DNA of 64,000 nucleotides. It comes from Sporolactobacillus shoreae (GTDB taxonomy: Bacteria > Bacillota > Bacilli > Bacillales > Sporolactobacillaceae). This document shows positions 35,846 to 44,462 of this stretch, one piece after another. The DNA is taken from positions 151,094-215,093 of the forward strand of contig NZ_SRJD01000005.1 of NCBI RefSeq assembly GCF_004684935.1. Reading direction: 5' to 3'. The translations under genes and the position numbers were made by a program. Every line of letters starts with the position of its first letter. Within the stretch, counting starts at the first letter, position 1. The notes under the pieces are model-generated. The model worked only from the letters and a program-made list of their open reading frames with translations, did not search any database and had not been told where the DNA came from.

Positions 35846-36659
35846 TGCGTTTCCCTCTCCAGTTCCACCGTAAAGAAGATGCCGCGCTTTCAGGTTCATT
35901 CAGCTCATGCTGCAGCATTTCCGTCAGCTGCTCTTCCGAAATGTCGCGGAATAACTCGCCGTTCTTCGTCACTGTAATCCCACCGGTTTCCTCCGATACA
36001 ACAACAGTCAGAGCATCCGTTACTTCACTGACCCCCATCGCAGCCCGATGTCTTGTCCCGAGCTCCTTGGAAATAAACGGACTCTCGGATAAAGGAAGGT
36101 AGCACGCCGCCGCGATGACTTCATTGCCTCTAATAATCACCGCGCCGTCATGAAGCGGCGTATTCGGAATGAAAATGTTAACCAGCAATTGGAAGGTTAA
36201 GTTGCCATTCAGAGAAATTCCCGTTTCAATATAATCATTGAGTCCCGTTTTACGTTCAATGGACATCAAAGCGCCGATTCGCCGTTTCGCCATATATGAG
36301 GATGCTTTGACAATCGCATCGGTCATTTGTTTGTGCTCTTCTTCCACGATGGCGCCCCGTGAAAAAAGTCGACCCCGGCCCAGCTGCTCAAGCACGCGGC
36401 GCAGCTCGGGCTGAAAGATCACGATAATTGCAAAAAGGCCATATGTAATCGCATTATTAAGAATCCATTCCAGCGTTTTCAATTGGAACAGACTGCTCAG
36501 AAACCATACGGCAACAATAACCAGTATACCCTTCGCTAGCTGGACGGCCTTTGTGCCACGAATGATCAGGATCACTTTATAAATGAGATAGGTCACAATT
36601 AATATATCTATAATATCTGTTATATAGTTCAGAATGTTAAAATGAGTCCAAAAAGCCAT
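35838..36659 (-). CDS. cdaA: Diadenylate cyclase CdaA
   Basis: 273 residues: three N-terminal membrane helices (to about residue 85) and a DAC domain with the catalytic DGA motif (PLHDGAVII) and RHR motif (GTRHRAAMGVSE). It makes cyclic-di-AMP from two ATP. GGAGG lies 9 bases before the ATG at 36659; an ATG at 36668 directly abuts the ribosome site and is less likely. First gene of the cdaA-cdaR-glmM-(glmS) cluster. Confidence 0.95.
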   Translation of the reverse strand: MAFWTHFNILNYITDIIDILIVTYLIYKVILIIRGTKAVQLAKGILVIVAVWFLSSLFQLKTLEWILNNAITYGLFAIIVIFQPELRRVLEQLGRGRLFSRGAIVEEEHKQMTDAIVKASSYMAKRRIGALMSIERKTGLNDYIETGISLNGNLTFQLLVNIFIPNTPLHDGAVIIRGNEVIAAACYLPLSESPFISKELGTRHRAAMGVSEVTDALTVVVSEETGGITVTKNGELFRDISEEQLTEMLQHELNEPESAASSLRWNWRGKRNG

Positions 36660-36948
36660 GGCTTTCATCCTCCAGATCAGCTGCTCTTCCTCAAACGCCT
36701 AAATCCCGCTTAGCACCTCTCTTTTAAAAAACGGAGCCGGGCACTCATGCGTCATGCAGAACAAGTCCCTTTTTAAGCCTGAGAGTGCTTTACAGACCAC
36801 TCGAACAAACTCCTCAGGATCTTCTTAGAGCAGAAAACTCACTTTATTAATGATAACCCGAAATGAATGATTATAGTAGTGCCGTTTCAGTCACAAACGG
36901 CGTGTTCCTCATTCTATGCCTGCCTGTCTGAAAAGATGATTAAGGCAG

Positions 36949-37347
36949 TCACAGCCTGTTTTCCGGTGCCTTGAGCAGAATGAATCGGTCTCTGTCAGTC
37001 TTTCCCTGCACCATATTCTGGCGTCCTGCCGCAATCACAATCAGTGACATGGGCAGTGCGCAAACGGCCGCGGCAGCGATGAAGGGATGGCGGGATGTCC
37101 ATTTCCTAATCGCGTGACGCTTTTCTGCCGGCAATTGTTCGAGAACATTTTTCGTAAAATCAATGGGCAATTGAGGGTGTACCAGCTGGTTCAACAGTTC
37201 AGTTGATTGCTTTAACTCTTGAAAATGTCTGCGGCAGTTTTCACAAGTGGCCAGATGTGCAAAAAGTTCATCCCGCTCCGACTTTGTTGCTTCGTCATCC
37301 AGAACTTTATTCATCAGTGACACGTATTTTTTATTAAAGCATGTCAT
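36949..37347 (-). CDS. rsiW: Anti-sigma-W factor RsiW, short form
   Basis: 132 residues. The N-terminal zinc-binding anti-sigma domain has the HxxxCxxC motif (HLATCENC near residues 31-38). One membrane helix follows (about 87-106, FIAAAAVCALPMSLIVIAAG), leaving only about 26 residues outside the membrane, whereas B. subtilis RsiW is about 208 residues. The start at the ATG at 37347 overlaps the sigW stop by 14 bp. It holds SigW inactive until proteolysis. Confidence 0.87.
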   Translation of the reverse strand: MTCFNKKYVSLMNKVLDDEATKSERDELFAHLATCENCRRHFQELKQSTELLNQLVHPQLPIDFTKNVLEQLPAEKRHAIRKWTSRHPFIAAAAVCALPMSLIVIAAGRQNMVQGKTDRDRFILLKAPENRL

Positions 37348-37921
37348 CCTCTTCACCTCTTGAAGCTTTCATATTCTTCCTCAACAATTCCCGCCCGCGG
37401 TGAACCCTGGTTTTTACTGTACCGACAGGAATGTTCATGATTTCACTGATTTCTTTCAGACTGAGATCCTCAATGTATTTCAGAATAACGGCCGACCTGT
37501 ATTTTTCCGGCAGCTCTCCAATTTCATGCTGAATCCATTTCTCGGTCTCATCGCGCACGATCTGCTCATCAGGCGGAGTTTCACCACCTGGTAGTATCGT
37601 GTTCAGAGCCAGCCCCTCGGTCCCGGGAATTTCCGCATCAAGAGACACGCTCGGTTTCTTTCGACGCAATGAATCAATCGAGAGATTGGTCGCAATGCGG
37701 AAGATCCATGTTGAAAAATTGCGGTCGCTGTCAAATTGAGAGATATGGTTATAGGCGCGTATGAAGGCTTCCTGCGAGAGATCCTCAGCTTCCTCACGGC
37801 TTCCGACCATTCGCAGGCAGATAGTATAGACACTGTTTTTATACCTGTCAACCAGCTCGGCAAAGGCCTGGTGGTCTCCTTTTTTTACCTTCTTAATCAG
37901 CCGCTTTTCTTTCTGGTCCAT
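37334..37921 (-). CDS. sigW: ECF RNA polymerase sigma factor SigW
   Basis: 195 residues, sigma-70 family ECF type. Region 2 contains DLSQEAFIRAYNHISQFDSD and FSTWIFRIATNLSIDSLRRK; region 4 has KYIEDLSLKEISEIMNIPVG, TVKTRVHRGRELLRK. It controls the cell-envelope stress regulon. A sigma-W-type promoter lies upstream, consistent with autoregulation, and the anti-sigma gene overlaps its end. Confidence 0.95.
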   Translation of the reverse strand: MDQKEKRLIKKVKKGDHQAFAELVDRYKNSVYTICLRMVGSREEAEDLSQEAFIRAYNHISQFDSDRNFSTWIFRIATNLSIDSLRRKKPSVSLDAEIPGTEGLALNTILPGGETPPDEQIVRDETEKWIQHEIGELPEKYRSAVILKYIEDLSLKEISEIMNIPVGTVKTRVHRGRELLRKNMKASRGEEDDML

Positions 37922-37949
37922 TATAATCCTCTTTCACAGCAGTATTTTA

Positions 37950-37976
37950 TACGGCAGATCCTTATTCCAAGTTTCA
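37950..37976 (-). promoter_or_regulatory. Sigma-W autoregulatory promoter
   Basis: On the minus strand TGAAAC (37971-37976), 17-bp spacer, CGTA (37950-37953), matching the known sigma-W consensus TGAAAC-N16/17-CGTA, 29 bp before sigW. Confidence 0.88.
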
Positions 37977-38224
37977 AAATAAAGCCGATCATTAAAAACA
38001 AATTGAAAAATTTTCAAACAGTCCATGGTTTACATATTTATTAATAAGGGTATTTTATTCTATTGAAATCAGCTCTTAAAGACAGATCATTCCGTCTTAT
38101 AGCACGCTGATTCGCTTTCGGAAGACACATGGTCACATTCATTTATTCCTGCGGTTTTCATAAGGGAGCGGCCGCCTGATTCAGTATTCTGGATGCCGCT
38201 CTTACAAAATTCGGAGGTGGTTAA

Positions 38225-38398
38225 ATGGACAAGCAGCAGTTAAGCTCGAAAATTGAAAAAGTGCGCGGCCAGCTGGTCCAAACTGCCAGCCATGAATCCC
38301 TGTCTTCTTCAAAAATGCAACAGATCAGCAGCCGTCTCGATCGTTTATTGAATAAATACGAGCGGCTGATCAAACAGCAGGAACACAAGGTCCTTTGA
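38225..38398 (+). CDS. Spo0E-like aspartyl-phosphate phosphatase
   Basis: 57 residues starting MDKQQLSSKIEKVRGQLVQT. The pattern of two short amphipathic helices with the second helix ISSRLDRLLNKYERL is that of the Spo0E/YnzD/YisI family (SxxLDxLLNxY). Such proteins remove phosphate from Spo0A~P and delay sporulation. GGAGGT lies 7 bases before the ATG. No other gene shares its operon. Confidence 0.8.
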   Translation: MDKQQLSSKIEKVRGQLVQTASHESLSSSKMQQISSRLDRLLNKYERLIKQQEHKVL

Positions 38399-38478
38399 TC
38401 CGGCGTTTTGCAGCTGATGGATTAATCAGATTATACCATAACCGGGGCTAACTTTTTGATATCGCTCCATTCTTATGA

Positions 38479-38536
38479 TTGACAGAAGCAGTCATATATC
38501 GGACAATAAAGTAAACTGTCAGTTTACTTTATTGTC
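38479..38536 (+). promoter_or_regulatory. tetR promoter with 35-bp perfect operator palindrome
   Basis: TTGACA (38479-38484), 17-bp spacer, GACAAT (38502-38507). Beginning at the -10 box, two perfect 16-bp arms (GACAATAAAGTAAACT and its complement, 38502-38517 and 38521-38536) flank GTC. The GTAAACTGTCAGTTTAC core is typical of TetR operators and would block transcription start. A T-run follows, so a terminator role is also possible. Confidence 0.8.
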
Positions 38537-38559
38537 TTTTTTCGTTAGAGGAGGCGCTA

Positions 38560-39213
38560 TTCAAAACGGTAAAAGAAGCTGCGAAGGAAATACGAAGAAA
38601 AAAAATCATTGACGCCGCGGAAAAGCTCTTCTTCACAAAAGGTTTCGATCGCTCAACCATGGATGACGTTGCCGCCGTGGCACATTTCAGCAAGCGGACT
38701 GTTTATGCCTATTTTCCAAGCAAAGAGCAGCTAAATTTTGAAGTGATGATCCGGGGGTATCGGCTGCTCATCACCATGCTGAAAAAGGAAGAGCAGATTT
38801 GGGAAAAGGGCAACAGGCTGGAGCGGATGGCCAATACGCTTTACACATTCAGTCAAAAGTACCCTGAGTACTTCGCCGCTATTTTCTCATACGAGAATAG
38901 CGACAATGATTTCAGGGATGACATCCCGGATCAGTCGAGAAACGAATGCTACACACTGGGAGAAGAAGTTTTCGGCATGCTGACCGGCATAATCAGGGAC
39001 GGGCAGGCCGCCAGGCGCTACAAAAATGATCTGGATCCTGTTAAAACCGCGCTCGTTCTATGGTCGTGCATGGCCGGGGTATTCAATACTTCAAGAGTCA
39101 AAGCCAGCTATATCCAAAACACCCATCATATTTCACCGGACGACTTAGTTTCTTATGCCTTTCAGATGATGATCCATTCCATTAAAACAGAAAATGGAGG
39201 CCCTACTGCCTGA
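38560..39213 (+). CDS. TetR-family regulator, start codon missing or non-canonical
   Basis: From 38560 the frame reads FKTVKEAAKEIRRKKIIDAA, EKLFFTKGFDRSTMDDVAAV, AHFSKRTVYAYFPSKEQL: a complete TetR HTH. AGAGGAGG (38547-38554) is well placed, but no ATG, GTG or TTG exists in frame there (the codon is TTC). The first in-frame ATG, 38659, would delete half of the DNA-binding domain. Either the start was lost, a rare codon is used, or there is a sequence error. The C-terminal ligand domain is intact (217 residues in all). It precedes a nitroreductase-like gene by a 1-bp overlap. Confidence 0.8.
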   Translation, partial: FKTVKEAAKEIRRKKIIDAAEKLFFTKGFDRSTMDDVAAVAHFSKRTVYAYFPSKEQLNFEVMIRGYRLLITMLKKEEQIWEKGNRLERMANTLYTFSQKYPEYFAAIFSYENSDNDFRDDIPDQSRNECYTLGEEVFGMLTGIIRDGQAARRYKNDLDPVKTALVLWSCMAGVFNTSRVKASYIQNTHHISPDDLVSYAFQMMIHSIKTENGGPTA

Positions 39214-40415
39214 TGAAAAAGCGAGGAGTGAAAAAAACAGTGCTCTATACTCTGATTAGCCTCTTGGCTGTCCTGATTCTGGTATTATCCGTTCTTTTCC
39301 TGGCCAGCGGCGTTTTTCAGCCGAAGAAATATCTGGAACCGTGGGATAAAAATTATGCCCAAAAATTTGAAGATCCGCGGATCAGGCTTTCAGCGTACGG
39401 ACTGCTCGCGGCGAACGGCCACAACATGCAGCCGTGGAAGATCAGGCTTGACCAAAATAATCCGATGGTCTTTTACCTTTTTGCGGACAGCAGCCGAATG
39501 ACGCCGCAGGTGGATCCGGATTCACGTCAGATGATGGTAACCCAGGGAACTTTTCTGGACTATGTGGAGGTTGCGGGCCAGGAAATCGGTTATCAGCCCG
39601 ACATCGCTTTTTTCCCAGACGGGCTTTATGATGAAAAGCATCTCGCGGAAAGCATGAATGTGAAACCCGTCGCCAAGATTACCCTGCGAAAAACGGTGCC
39701 GCGGCACACACCCCTTTTTAACGCACTTTATCTGCCGGACACCAATCGTGCGCCCTACAAGCCGGAGAAGCTGACCGGACAGCAGCTCAGCCTGCTTCAT
39801 CAGAATCTTCCTGAGGATCAGAACCTGTCAGTGAAGGTTTATCAGGATAAGGAGAATATCAGCAGACTCGGCAAATTGGCCATGGAGGGGGCTGTTATTG
39901 AGTCCGGTGTCTCACGAGTCATGGCGGAATCCGGTGCCATTTTCCGTTCTAATGAATACCAAAAAAATAAGTACCGCTATGGGTTTTCTGTCGAAGGCCA
40001 GGGCATGTCCGGAATCATGGCTCAGCTCACTCAGGGACTGGTGACGCTCTTTCCATCAATGAACAGCGGAAAATCAGCGTCTGATCTCTTCATTAAATCA
40101 ACCCAGGATTCCGTTAATGGGACGCCGGCCTATGCCATGATCCTGACAAAGGACAACAGCCGTGTCAATCAGGTGAAAAGTGGCATGCTTTACAGCAGGC
40201 TGACCCTGACAGCGCATCAGCTTGGCCTTGTTTGTCAGCCGCTCAGCCAGGTTCTGGAAGAATATCCCGAAATGAGCCAGGCTTACAAAAGGATTCATGA
40301 ACAATACGCTCCGGATGGAGGAACAATACAGATGCTCGTCCGGATCGGCCGGCCGACCCAATCGGTTCCGGTCACCATGCGGCGCGATGTCATGGACCTG
40401 ATCGTCAAAAAATAA
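39213..40415 (+). CDS. Membrane-anchored nitroreductase-family (Acg-like) protein
   Basis: 400 residues. A single N-terminal membrane helix (about 9-32) precedes a nitroreductase-like FMN domain beginning SAYGLLAANGHNMQPWKIRL, the segment that contacts the flavin phosphate. The layout resembles Acg-family proteins, which bind FMN but may lack turnover. It is translationally coupled to the upstream TetR gene (TGATG) and probably repressed by it. The substrate is not known; location is probably on the outer face of the membrane. Confidence 0.75.
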   Translation: MKKRGVKKTVLYTLISLLAVLILVLSVLFLASGVFQPKKYLEPWDKNYAQKFEDPRIRLSAYGLLAANGHNMQPWKIRLDQNNPMVFYLFADSSRMTPQVDPDSRQMMVTQGTFLDYVEVAGQEIGYQPDIAFFPDGLYDEKHLAESMNVKPVAKITLRKTVPRHTPLFNALYLPDTNRAPYKPEKLTGQQLSLLHQNLPEDQNLSVKVYQDKENISRLGKLAMEGAVIESGVSRVMAESGAIFRSNEYQKNKYRYGFSVEGQGMSGIMAQLTQGLVTLFPSMNSGKSASDLFIKSTQDSVNGTPAYAMILTKDNSRVNQVKSGMLYSRLTLTAHQLGLVCQPLSQVLEEYPEMSQAYKRIHEQYAPDGGTIQMLVRIGRPTQSVPVTMRRDVMDLIVKK

Positions 40416-40443
40416 AGCTCAGTTAAAAAGGGAACATTTGATT

Positions 40444-40480
40444 TAAAAAAAGGGACGCCTGACAACAATCAGGCGTCCCT
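40444..40480. terminator. Bidirectional terminator between the nitroreductase gene and tRNA operon
   Basis: A perfect 12-bp stem (AGGGACGCCTGA / TCAGGCGTCCCT, loop CAACAA, 40451-40480). Seven T follow on the minus strand, so it mainly ends the tRNA-Gly/tRNA-Ala transcript. Confidence 0.88.
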
Positions 40481-40503
40481 TAATTCATATGTAGTTCTTG
40501 AAG

Positions 40504-40576
40504 TGGAGCCTAGGAGGATCGAACTCCTGACCTCCTGCGTGCAAAGCAGGCGCTCTCCCAGCTGAGCTAAGGCCCC
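40504..40576 (-). tRNA. tRNA-Ala (TGC)
   Basis: Minus-strand cloverleaf: acceptor GGGGCCT/AGGCTCC, anticodon loop TTTGCAC with TGC, T-arm GGAGTTCGATCCTCC. CCA is not encoded. Last gene of the tRNA array. Confidence 0.95.
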
Positions 40577-40582
40577 ATAAGA

Positions 40583-40657
40583 TGGAGCGGAAGACGGGAT
40601 TCGAACCCGCGACCCCCACCATGGCAAGGTGATGTTCTACCACTGAACTACTTCCGC
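40583..40657 (-). tRNA. tRNA-Gly (GCC)
   Basis: Acceptor GCGGAAG/CTTCCGC, anticodon loop TTGCCAT with GCC, T-arm CGGGTTCGAATCCCG, CCA encoded. Now separated from the array promoter by the inserted element. Confidence 0.95.
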
Positions 40658-40704
40658 ACATGAACACTGTTTACCAGCATCCAGTATAACCAACATGAAA
40701 AAAA

Positions 40705-40764
40705 TAATGCGGATGAGAGGACTTGAACCTCCACGTCCGGTAAAGGACACTAGAACCTGAATCT
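40705..40764. repeat. Attachment site (left): 60-bp copy of the tRNA-Leu 3' half
   Basis: Perfectly matches 54956-55015. It contains the 3' half of tRNA-Leu(CAG) from the anticodon arm through the acceptor end and is not a complete tRNA. Together the copies are attL/attR of an integrated element. Confidence 0.95.
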
Positions 40765-40857
40765 CACCCGAAATTTATACGTGCATCAATGCTCTCTACA
40801 TCAAGCATTTTCAAAAACGTCTCGTTCAACGTCACAAGATATATCTTAAAAGAAATG

Positions 40858-41439
40858 TTACTGCTTGTCAACAACAATTTCAATAAAATAAAATCGTTCG
40901 TCAAAGAGTTCTTTTGTCTTGAAGTATTTATCGGCTTTTCTCTGTGCCGATCTTTCATTATTCCCATAACCATGCTCTTTATGCAGCCAAGTACCAACCT
41001 TATATTTCGCATCAAAGGTTCGAATGACGTTTTTATCTCGGCTCAAAACAGCCGCCTTCTTACCATTTAACGTTCTTTTCCCTTCTGTGGCTCTCTCTTT
41101 GTACCATTGTTTTATTCCTCTTGATACGTTGTCCTTATGTTCCTGTGAAAGCGTCCTACCAGTCAATGTCTTAGATATCTTAGCACCGTTCGTCTTCTCT
41201 CCGCCTTTTGTCATATTACAACAAGGACTTAGTTCTTTTATCTGCTCTATTTCAAGCTGACGGCCTTCCTCATAATCCAGTCCATCTTTGAACACTCGAA
41301 CACCGCAGTTATTCTTTGCATAATACGCTTTGAATAACTTGTTTCTGTTCCTTGTCTGATATCGACGATTGCCAGTACCCAACCCTACATAGAACACTTC
41401 GTTCGTTTCAGCATTGAACCAATGATAAATGTAGTACAT
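40858..41439 (-). CDS. GIY-YIG-type endonuclease-like protein
   Basis: 193 residues. The N-terminus MYYIYHWFNAETNEVFYVGL carries the YIY...FYVG pair of GIY-YIG domains, followed by RNRNKLF and an acidic EIEQI segment where the catalytic Glu is expected. The middle has a NUMOD3-like DNA-binding motif (KISKTLTGRTLSQEHKDNVS). Such proteins are common in phages as homing or free-standing nucleases. First gene inside the left end of the element. Confidence 0.7.
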   Translation of the reverse strand: MYYIYHWFNAETNEVFYVGLGTGNRRYQTRNRNKLFKAYYAKNNCGVRVFKDGLDYEEGRQLEIEQIKELSPCCNMTKGGEKTNGAKISKTLTGRTLSQEHKDNVSRGIKQWYKERATEGKRTLNGKKAAVLSRDKNVIRTFDAKYKVGTWLHKEHGYGNNERSAQRKADKYFKTKELFDERFYFIEIVVDKQ

Positions 41440-41490
41440 AAATAATCACCTCACCCTCTTTATATCTGGGTTTGGTGATTTGTAAAAAGA

Positions 41491-42165
41491 TCAATTACTA
41501 AATCTTTTGGCTCGATCTTCTTCATATTTTATCTTTGGCAGAGCCAACGTGAAAAAGCCTTCAACATCTTGATTATCTAGAATCCTTATATACTCAGTCC
41601 GCTCATCCTTTTTAATAATCAATGGAGCGATGTGATGTTTCATCAAAAAATACATCATCAACATTCTTCCAGTACGACCATTACCATCCATAAAAAGGTG
41701 AATACGTTCAAAGTGAATATGATTTTCCAACGCCAACCGAATAATATCATCATCAGATTTGGCAATTTGTTCTTCAAAGATTAGGTTCTCAACCCACTGC
41801 TTCATTTTCAAAGAAACCCGAGTAGCAGGAACCGTTTTAAAATTTGCTTCGAGGATTCCATTATCCTGAGTTTTGAAGTGACCTTTCTCTTGGTGGATTC
41901 TGTCCATCAACTTCTCATGAATCCCATTGATTAAGGCTATGCTGATTGGCTGATCCTTCTCCAAATTATTGAACATGAACTCAAAAGCTAAACGATGATT
42001 TTCAACCTCAAGAAACTCTCGAATCGGAATCATTTTTTCTGGTAGCGTTTGATAAAGCAGAATTGAATTGACATCAGTCTGAGAGAGCCCATTTCCTTCA
42101 ATAGCCGATGAATGATGAGCAAATCGAGTAAGAAGATCCCTTTTATATTCTGGATTCCATTCCAT
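41491..42165 (-). CDS. Fic-family protein with N-terminal inhibitory motif
   Basis: 224 residues. The active-site loop is HLFMDGNGRTGR (residues about 155-166), a complete HxFx(D/E)GNGRxxR motif, so AMP transfer is plausible. Near the N-terminus SSAIEGN matches the (S/T)xxxE(G/N) helix that blocks ATP binding in class II Fic proteins, so it is self-inhibited. GAGGG precedes the ATG. It lies in the cargo region beside a restriction-modification pair. Target unknown; toxin or regulator roles are possible. Confidence 0.88.
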   Translation of the reverse strand: MEWNPEYKRDLLTRFAHHSSAIEGNGLSQTDVNSILLYQTLPEKMIPIREFLEVENHRLAFEFMFNNLEKDQPISIALINGIHEKLMDRIHQEKGHFKTQDNGILEANFKTVPATRVSLKMKQWVENLIFEEQIAKSDDDIIRLALENHIHFERIHLFMDGNGRTGRMLMMYFLMKHHIAPLIIKKDERTEYIRILDNQDVEGFFTLALPKIKYEEDRAKRFSN

Positions 42166-42317
42166 AGAACGTCCCTCAGATCAATTGGATTGTTCTTATC
42201 TTATCACAGCAACAGGGACTATTATGAAATCAATATTTTATTTTCTTTATATAAAAAAACTGAACTGTTATAATTATCCATGTTCATAGTATATTTTGGC
42301 TGAGGAGGGAAAGATTA

Positions 42318-43181
42318 TTGGAAGAATTTTCTGACTACAGATCCAAAGCAACAAGTTACATTACATTTATAGACTCAGAATACTATCCTGATTCGCTTCA
42401 TGAAGCAGTATCGCTTTATACGCCTGTATTAGAAAAATTTTACGATTTAGTTTTTTCAAGTACTAATTCTCAGGAACTATTACGTTCAATACAAGCGACA
42501 AAACAAGAAGAACGCATACAGCTCTTACGTCTATTCCGAAAATACATTTCACCAGACACATCAGTTGAAATGTTAAAAAAGAAAAAAGATACAGAAACAA
42601 TAATCGAAGCCTTTAGTTCACGCTTTAGACGTATCGAAGAAGTCCGTAGCAAAATATATAAAAAGGAAAGCCCAGATCCTACCATCGCAACTCTTCTTTA
42701 TGAATATAAAGACAGAGGTAAAAAAGGGTACGAATTGACTGAGTATTTCTTTAAATGGTTTGAAGAAACGTTTGAGAGCGAATATACTATTAACGGTCCA
42801 AGAAGAGCAGGAAAAGACTTAATCTTATCAAAGGAACTGGACGATTTTACCGAATCAGTCCCTGCAGATTTTATTATTTACCGAAAAAGCGACAATACTC
42901 CTCTAGTAATTGGTTTTGCTCGTTATGACTCTGATAGAGGAGGAGCGCAGGAAGATGACAGAACTAGTGGTAACAGGGATAAAATTACCATAATAAGTAA
43001 GTACGCACTGATTAAACACATACCACTCAAAGTTTTATTTATTAATGATGGACCTGGTCTTTTATTAGGATCAATGTGGCGCGATTATTCTGATCTAGAG
43101 GACTATGGTCATGGCAGAGCGATGGTGTGCACATTAAAAATGCTTCCTGAAAAATTGACAAAAGATTGGATAGAAAGTTAA
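42318..43181 (+). CDS. Putative type II restriction endonuclease
   Basis: 287 residues, TTG start with GAGGAGGG upstream. It is helical to about residue 150, then has a segment ADFIIYRKSDNTPLVIGFAR, YDSDRGGAQEDDRTSGNRDK that could form the nuclease core with several conserved-looking acidic residues. I see no standard PD-(D/E)xK match. The main reason for the call is context: the stop codon directly abuts the stop of a convergent DNA methyltransferase gene, the usual type II arrangement. It could be another methylase-linked protein. Confidence 0.6.
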   Translation: MEEFSDYRSKATSYITFIDSEYYPDSLHEAVSLYTPVLEKFYDLVFSSTNSQELLRSIQATKQEERIQLLRLFRKYISPDTSVEMLKKKKDTETIIEAFSSRFRRIEEVRSKIYKKESPDPTIATLLYEYKDRGKKGYELTEYFFKWFEETFESEYTINGPRRAGKDLILSKELDDFTESVPADFIIYRKSDNTPLVIGFARYDSDRGGAQEDDRTSGNRDKITIISKYALIKHIPLKVLFINDGPGLLLGSMWRDYSDLEDYGHGRAMVCTLKMLPEKLTKDWIES

Positions 43182-44459
43182 TTACTCAACTATCTTTTTC
43201 CAAGTGTTTAATTCATCTAAGGATGTGTTAACTTCGCTATCAACATAAACTTTTAATCCACTCATTAAAATCCGGTTTGCAAACAACTCTGTTTGTAGGC
43301 TCTTTTTTTTCCTATTTTCTATAAAATCGCCCATCTTTTCGCTACCATTTATGAGCCGATTCAAAATGGTTCTGATAGACAGCTCGGAATTATCAATTCC
43401 AATCCATTTTCTCCCTAATGTCTCAGCCACTGCCAAAGTAGTTCCACTACCTGCAAAAGCATCAAGAACAAGATCTCCTTTATTCGAAGAAGCTAAGACA
43501 ATTTGCTTAAGCATTTCCTCATTCTTTTCTGTTGGGTAGCCTGTAATTTTTACGTTCTGATTATGAGCATCCTTAAAATTCATCCAAATATCTTGAACGG
43601 GGATTCCTTTGCTATTGTCAAGATAGACTTTTCTCCTTGGATTCCCTGTGGGAGACCAATAGATTTCCCCCTTCTTATCAAATTCATCTAACTTTTCTGG
43701 TGTATACTGCCAATGTTTGCCTACCGGAGGCATCATTCCTCTCCATTCTTTACCTGTCTCGCCATTTCGAACCCCAGGTGCATGAATCGGAACTTTTTTG
43801 TATCTTCTACCAGTTTTTTCTTCAACGTATTGATATTCTTTATTGCCAGTTCCCTCATCCCATGGAATATAGGGTTGATTAAATGTAAAATCTTTAGTTT
43901 TACTATAAAACAAAATATAGTCCGAAATGTTACCATATTGTTTTTTTGTGTAATTTTTAGGATTACATTTTTTCCTAGTGATCCAGTTTCTAAAATTGTG
44001 TTCACCGAACACCTCATCCATAATTATTTTAATAGGGAACGCCATTGTGCTATCAAGATGAACATATATAGATCCATCTTCTGCTAATAGTTCTCTCATT
44101 ATTATTAATCTTTGCCTAAGAAACTCGATGTATTTTGATCCAAAAAGCGTATCTGAGTATGCATGTTCTTGAGAGCGACTATTGAACCTAGCTTTTTTTG
44201 CATACGGTGGATCAATATAAATAAGTTTAACGTTTCCAAATATTTTTGGGTCGCCCATCAAACTCCGCAGTATATGTAAATTATCACCAAAGTACAAACG
44301 ATTTTCTGGGTTCCCGGTTATACCGATCACTTGTTGCACATCTGCATTAGAAGTGTTATTAATGATATCTTCTTTAGAATTTTTCCCATTGTAGTTTAGA
44401 GAAAAGCTTAAATCATCGTCCACATTACTATTAATGCAAGTGGGTATCCCTGTAGCCAA
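43182..44459 (-). CDS. Beta-class DNA methyltransferase (N6-adenine or N4-cytosine)
   Basis: 425 residues. Motif IV is IYIDPPYAKK (about residues 78-87) and motif I is LDAFAGSGTT (about 345-354): motif IV before motif I defines the beta class. The middle part probably recognises the target. DPPY favours adenine methylation. The start is a TTG with GAGGTG upstream; it overlaps the end of the HTH gene region closely (3 bp gap) and is probably coupled. It ends stop-to-stop with the putative restriction gene. Confidence 0.9.
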   Translation of the reverse strand: MATGIPTCINSNVDDDLSFSLNYNGKNSKEDIINNTSNADVQQVIGITGNPENRLYFGDNLHILRSLMGDPKIFGNVKLIYIDPPYAKKARFNSRSQEHAYSDTLFGSKYIEFLRQRLIIMRELLAEDGSIYVHLDSTMAFPIKIIMDEVFGEHNFRNWITRKKCNPKNYTKKQYGNISDYILFYSKTKDFTFNQPYIPWDEGTGNKEYQYVEEKTGRRYKKVPIHAPGVRNGETGKEWRGMMPPVGKHWQYTPEKLDEFDKKGEIYWSPTGNPRRKVYLDNSKGIPVQDIWMNFKDAHNQNVKITGYPTEKNEEMLKQIVLASSNKGDLVLDAFAGSGTTLAVAETLGRKWIGIDNSELSIRTILNRLINGSEKMGDFIENRKKKSLQTELFANRILMSGLKVYVDSEVNTSLDELNTWKKIVE

Positions 44460-44462
44460 TCA

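Noticed and set aside
36881..36901. GCCGTTT / AAACGGC hairpin after rsiW as a terminator
   Set aside because: The stem is only 7 bp and no T-run follows on the minus strand; left unassigned.
40723..40790. A second complete tRNA-Leu at the left end of the element
   Set aside because: Only the 3' half is present; after 40764 the sequence cannot form the D-arm or the 5' acceptor strand.
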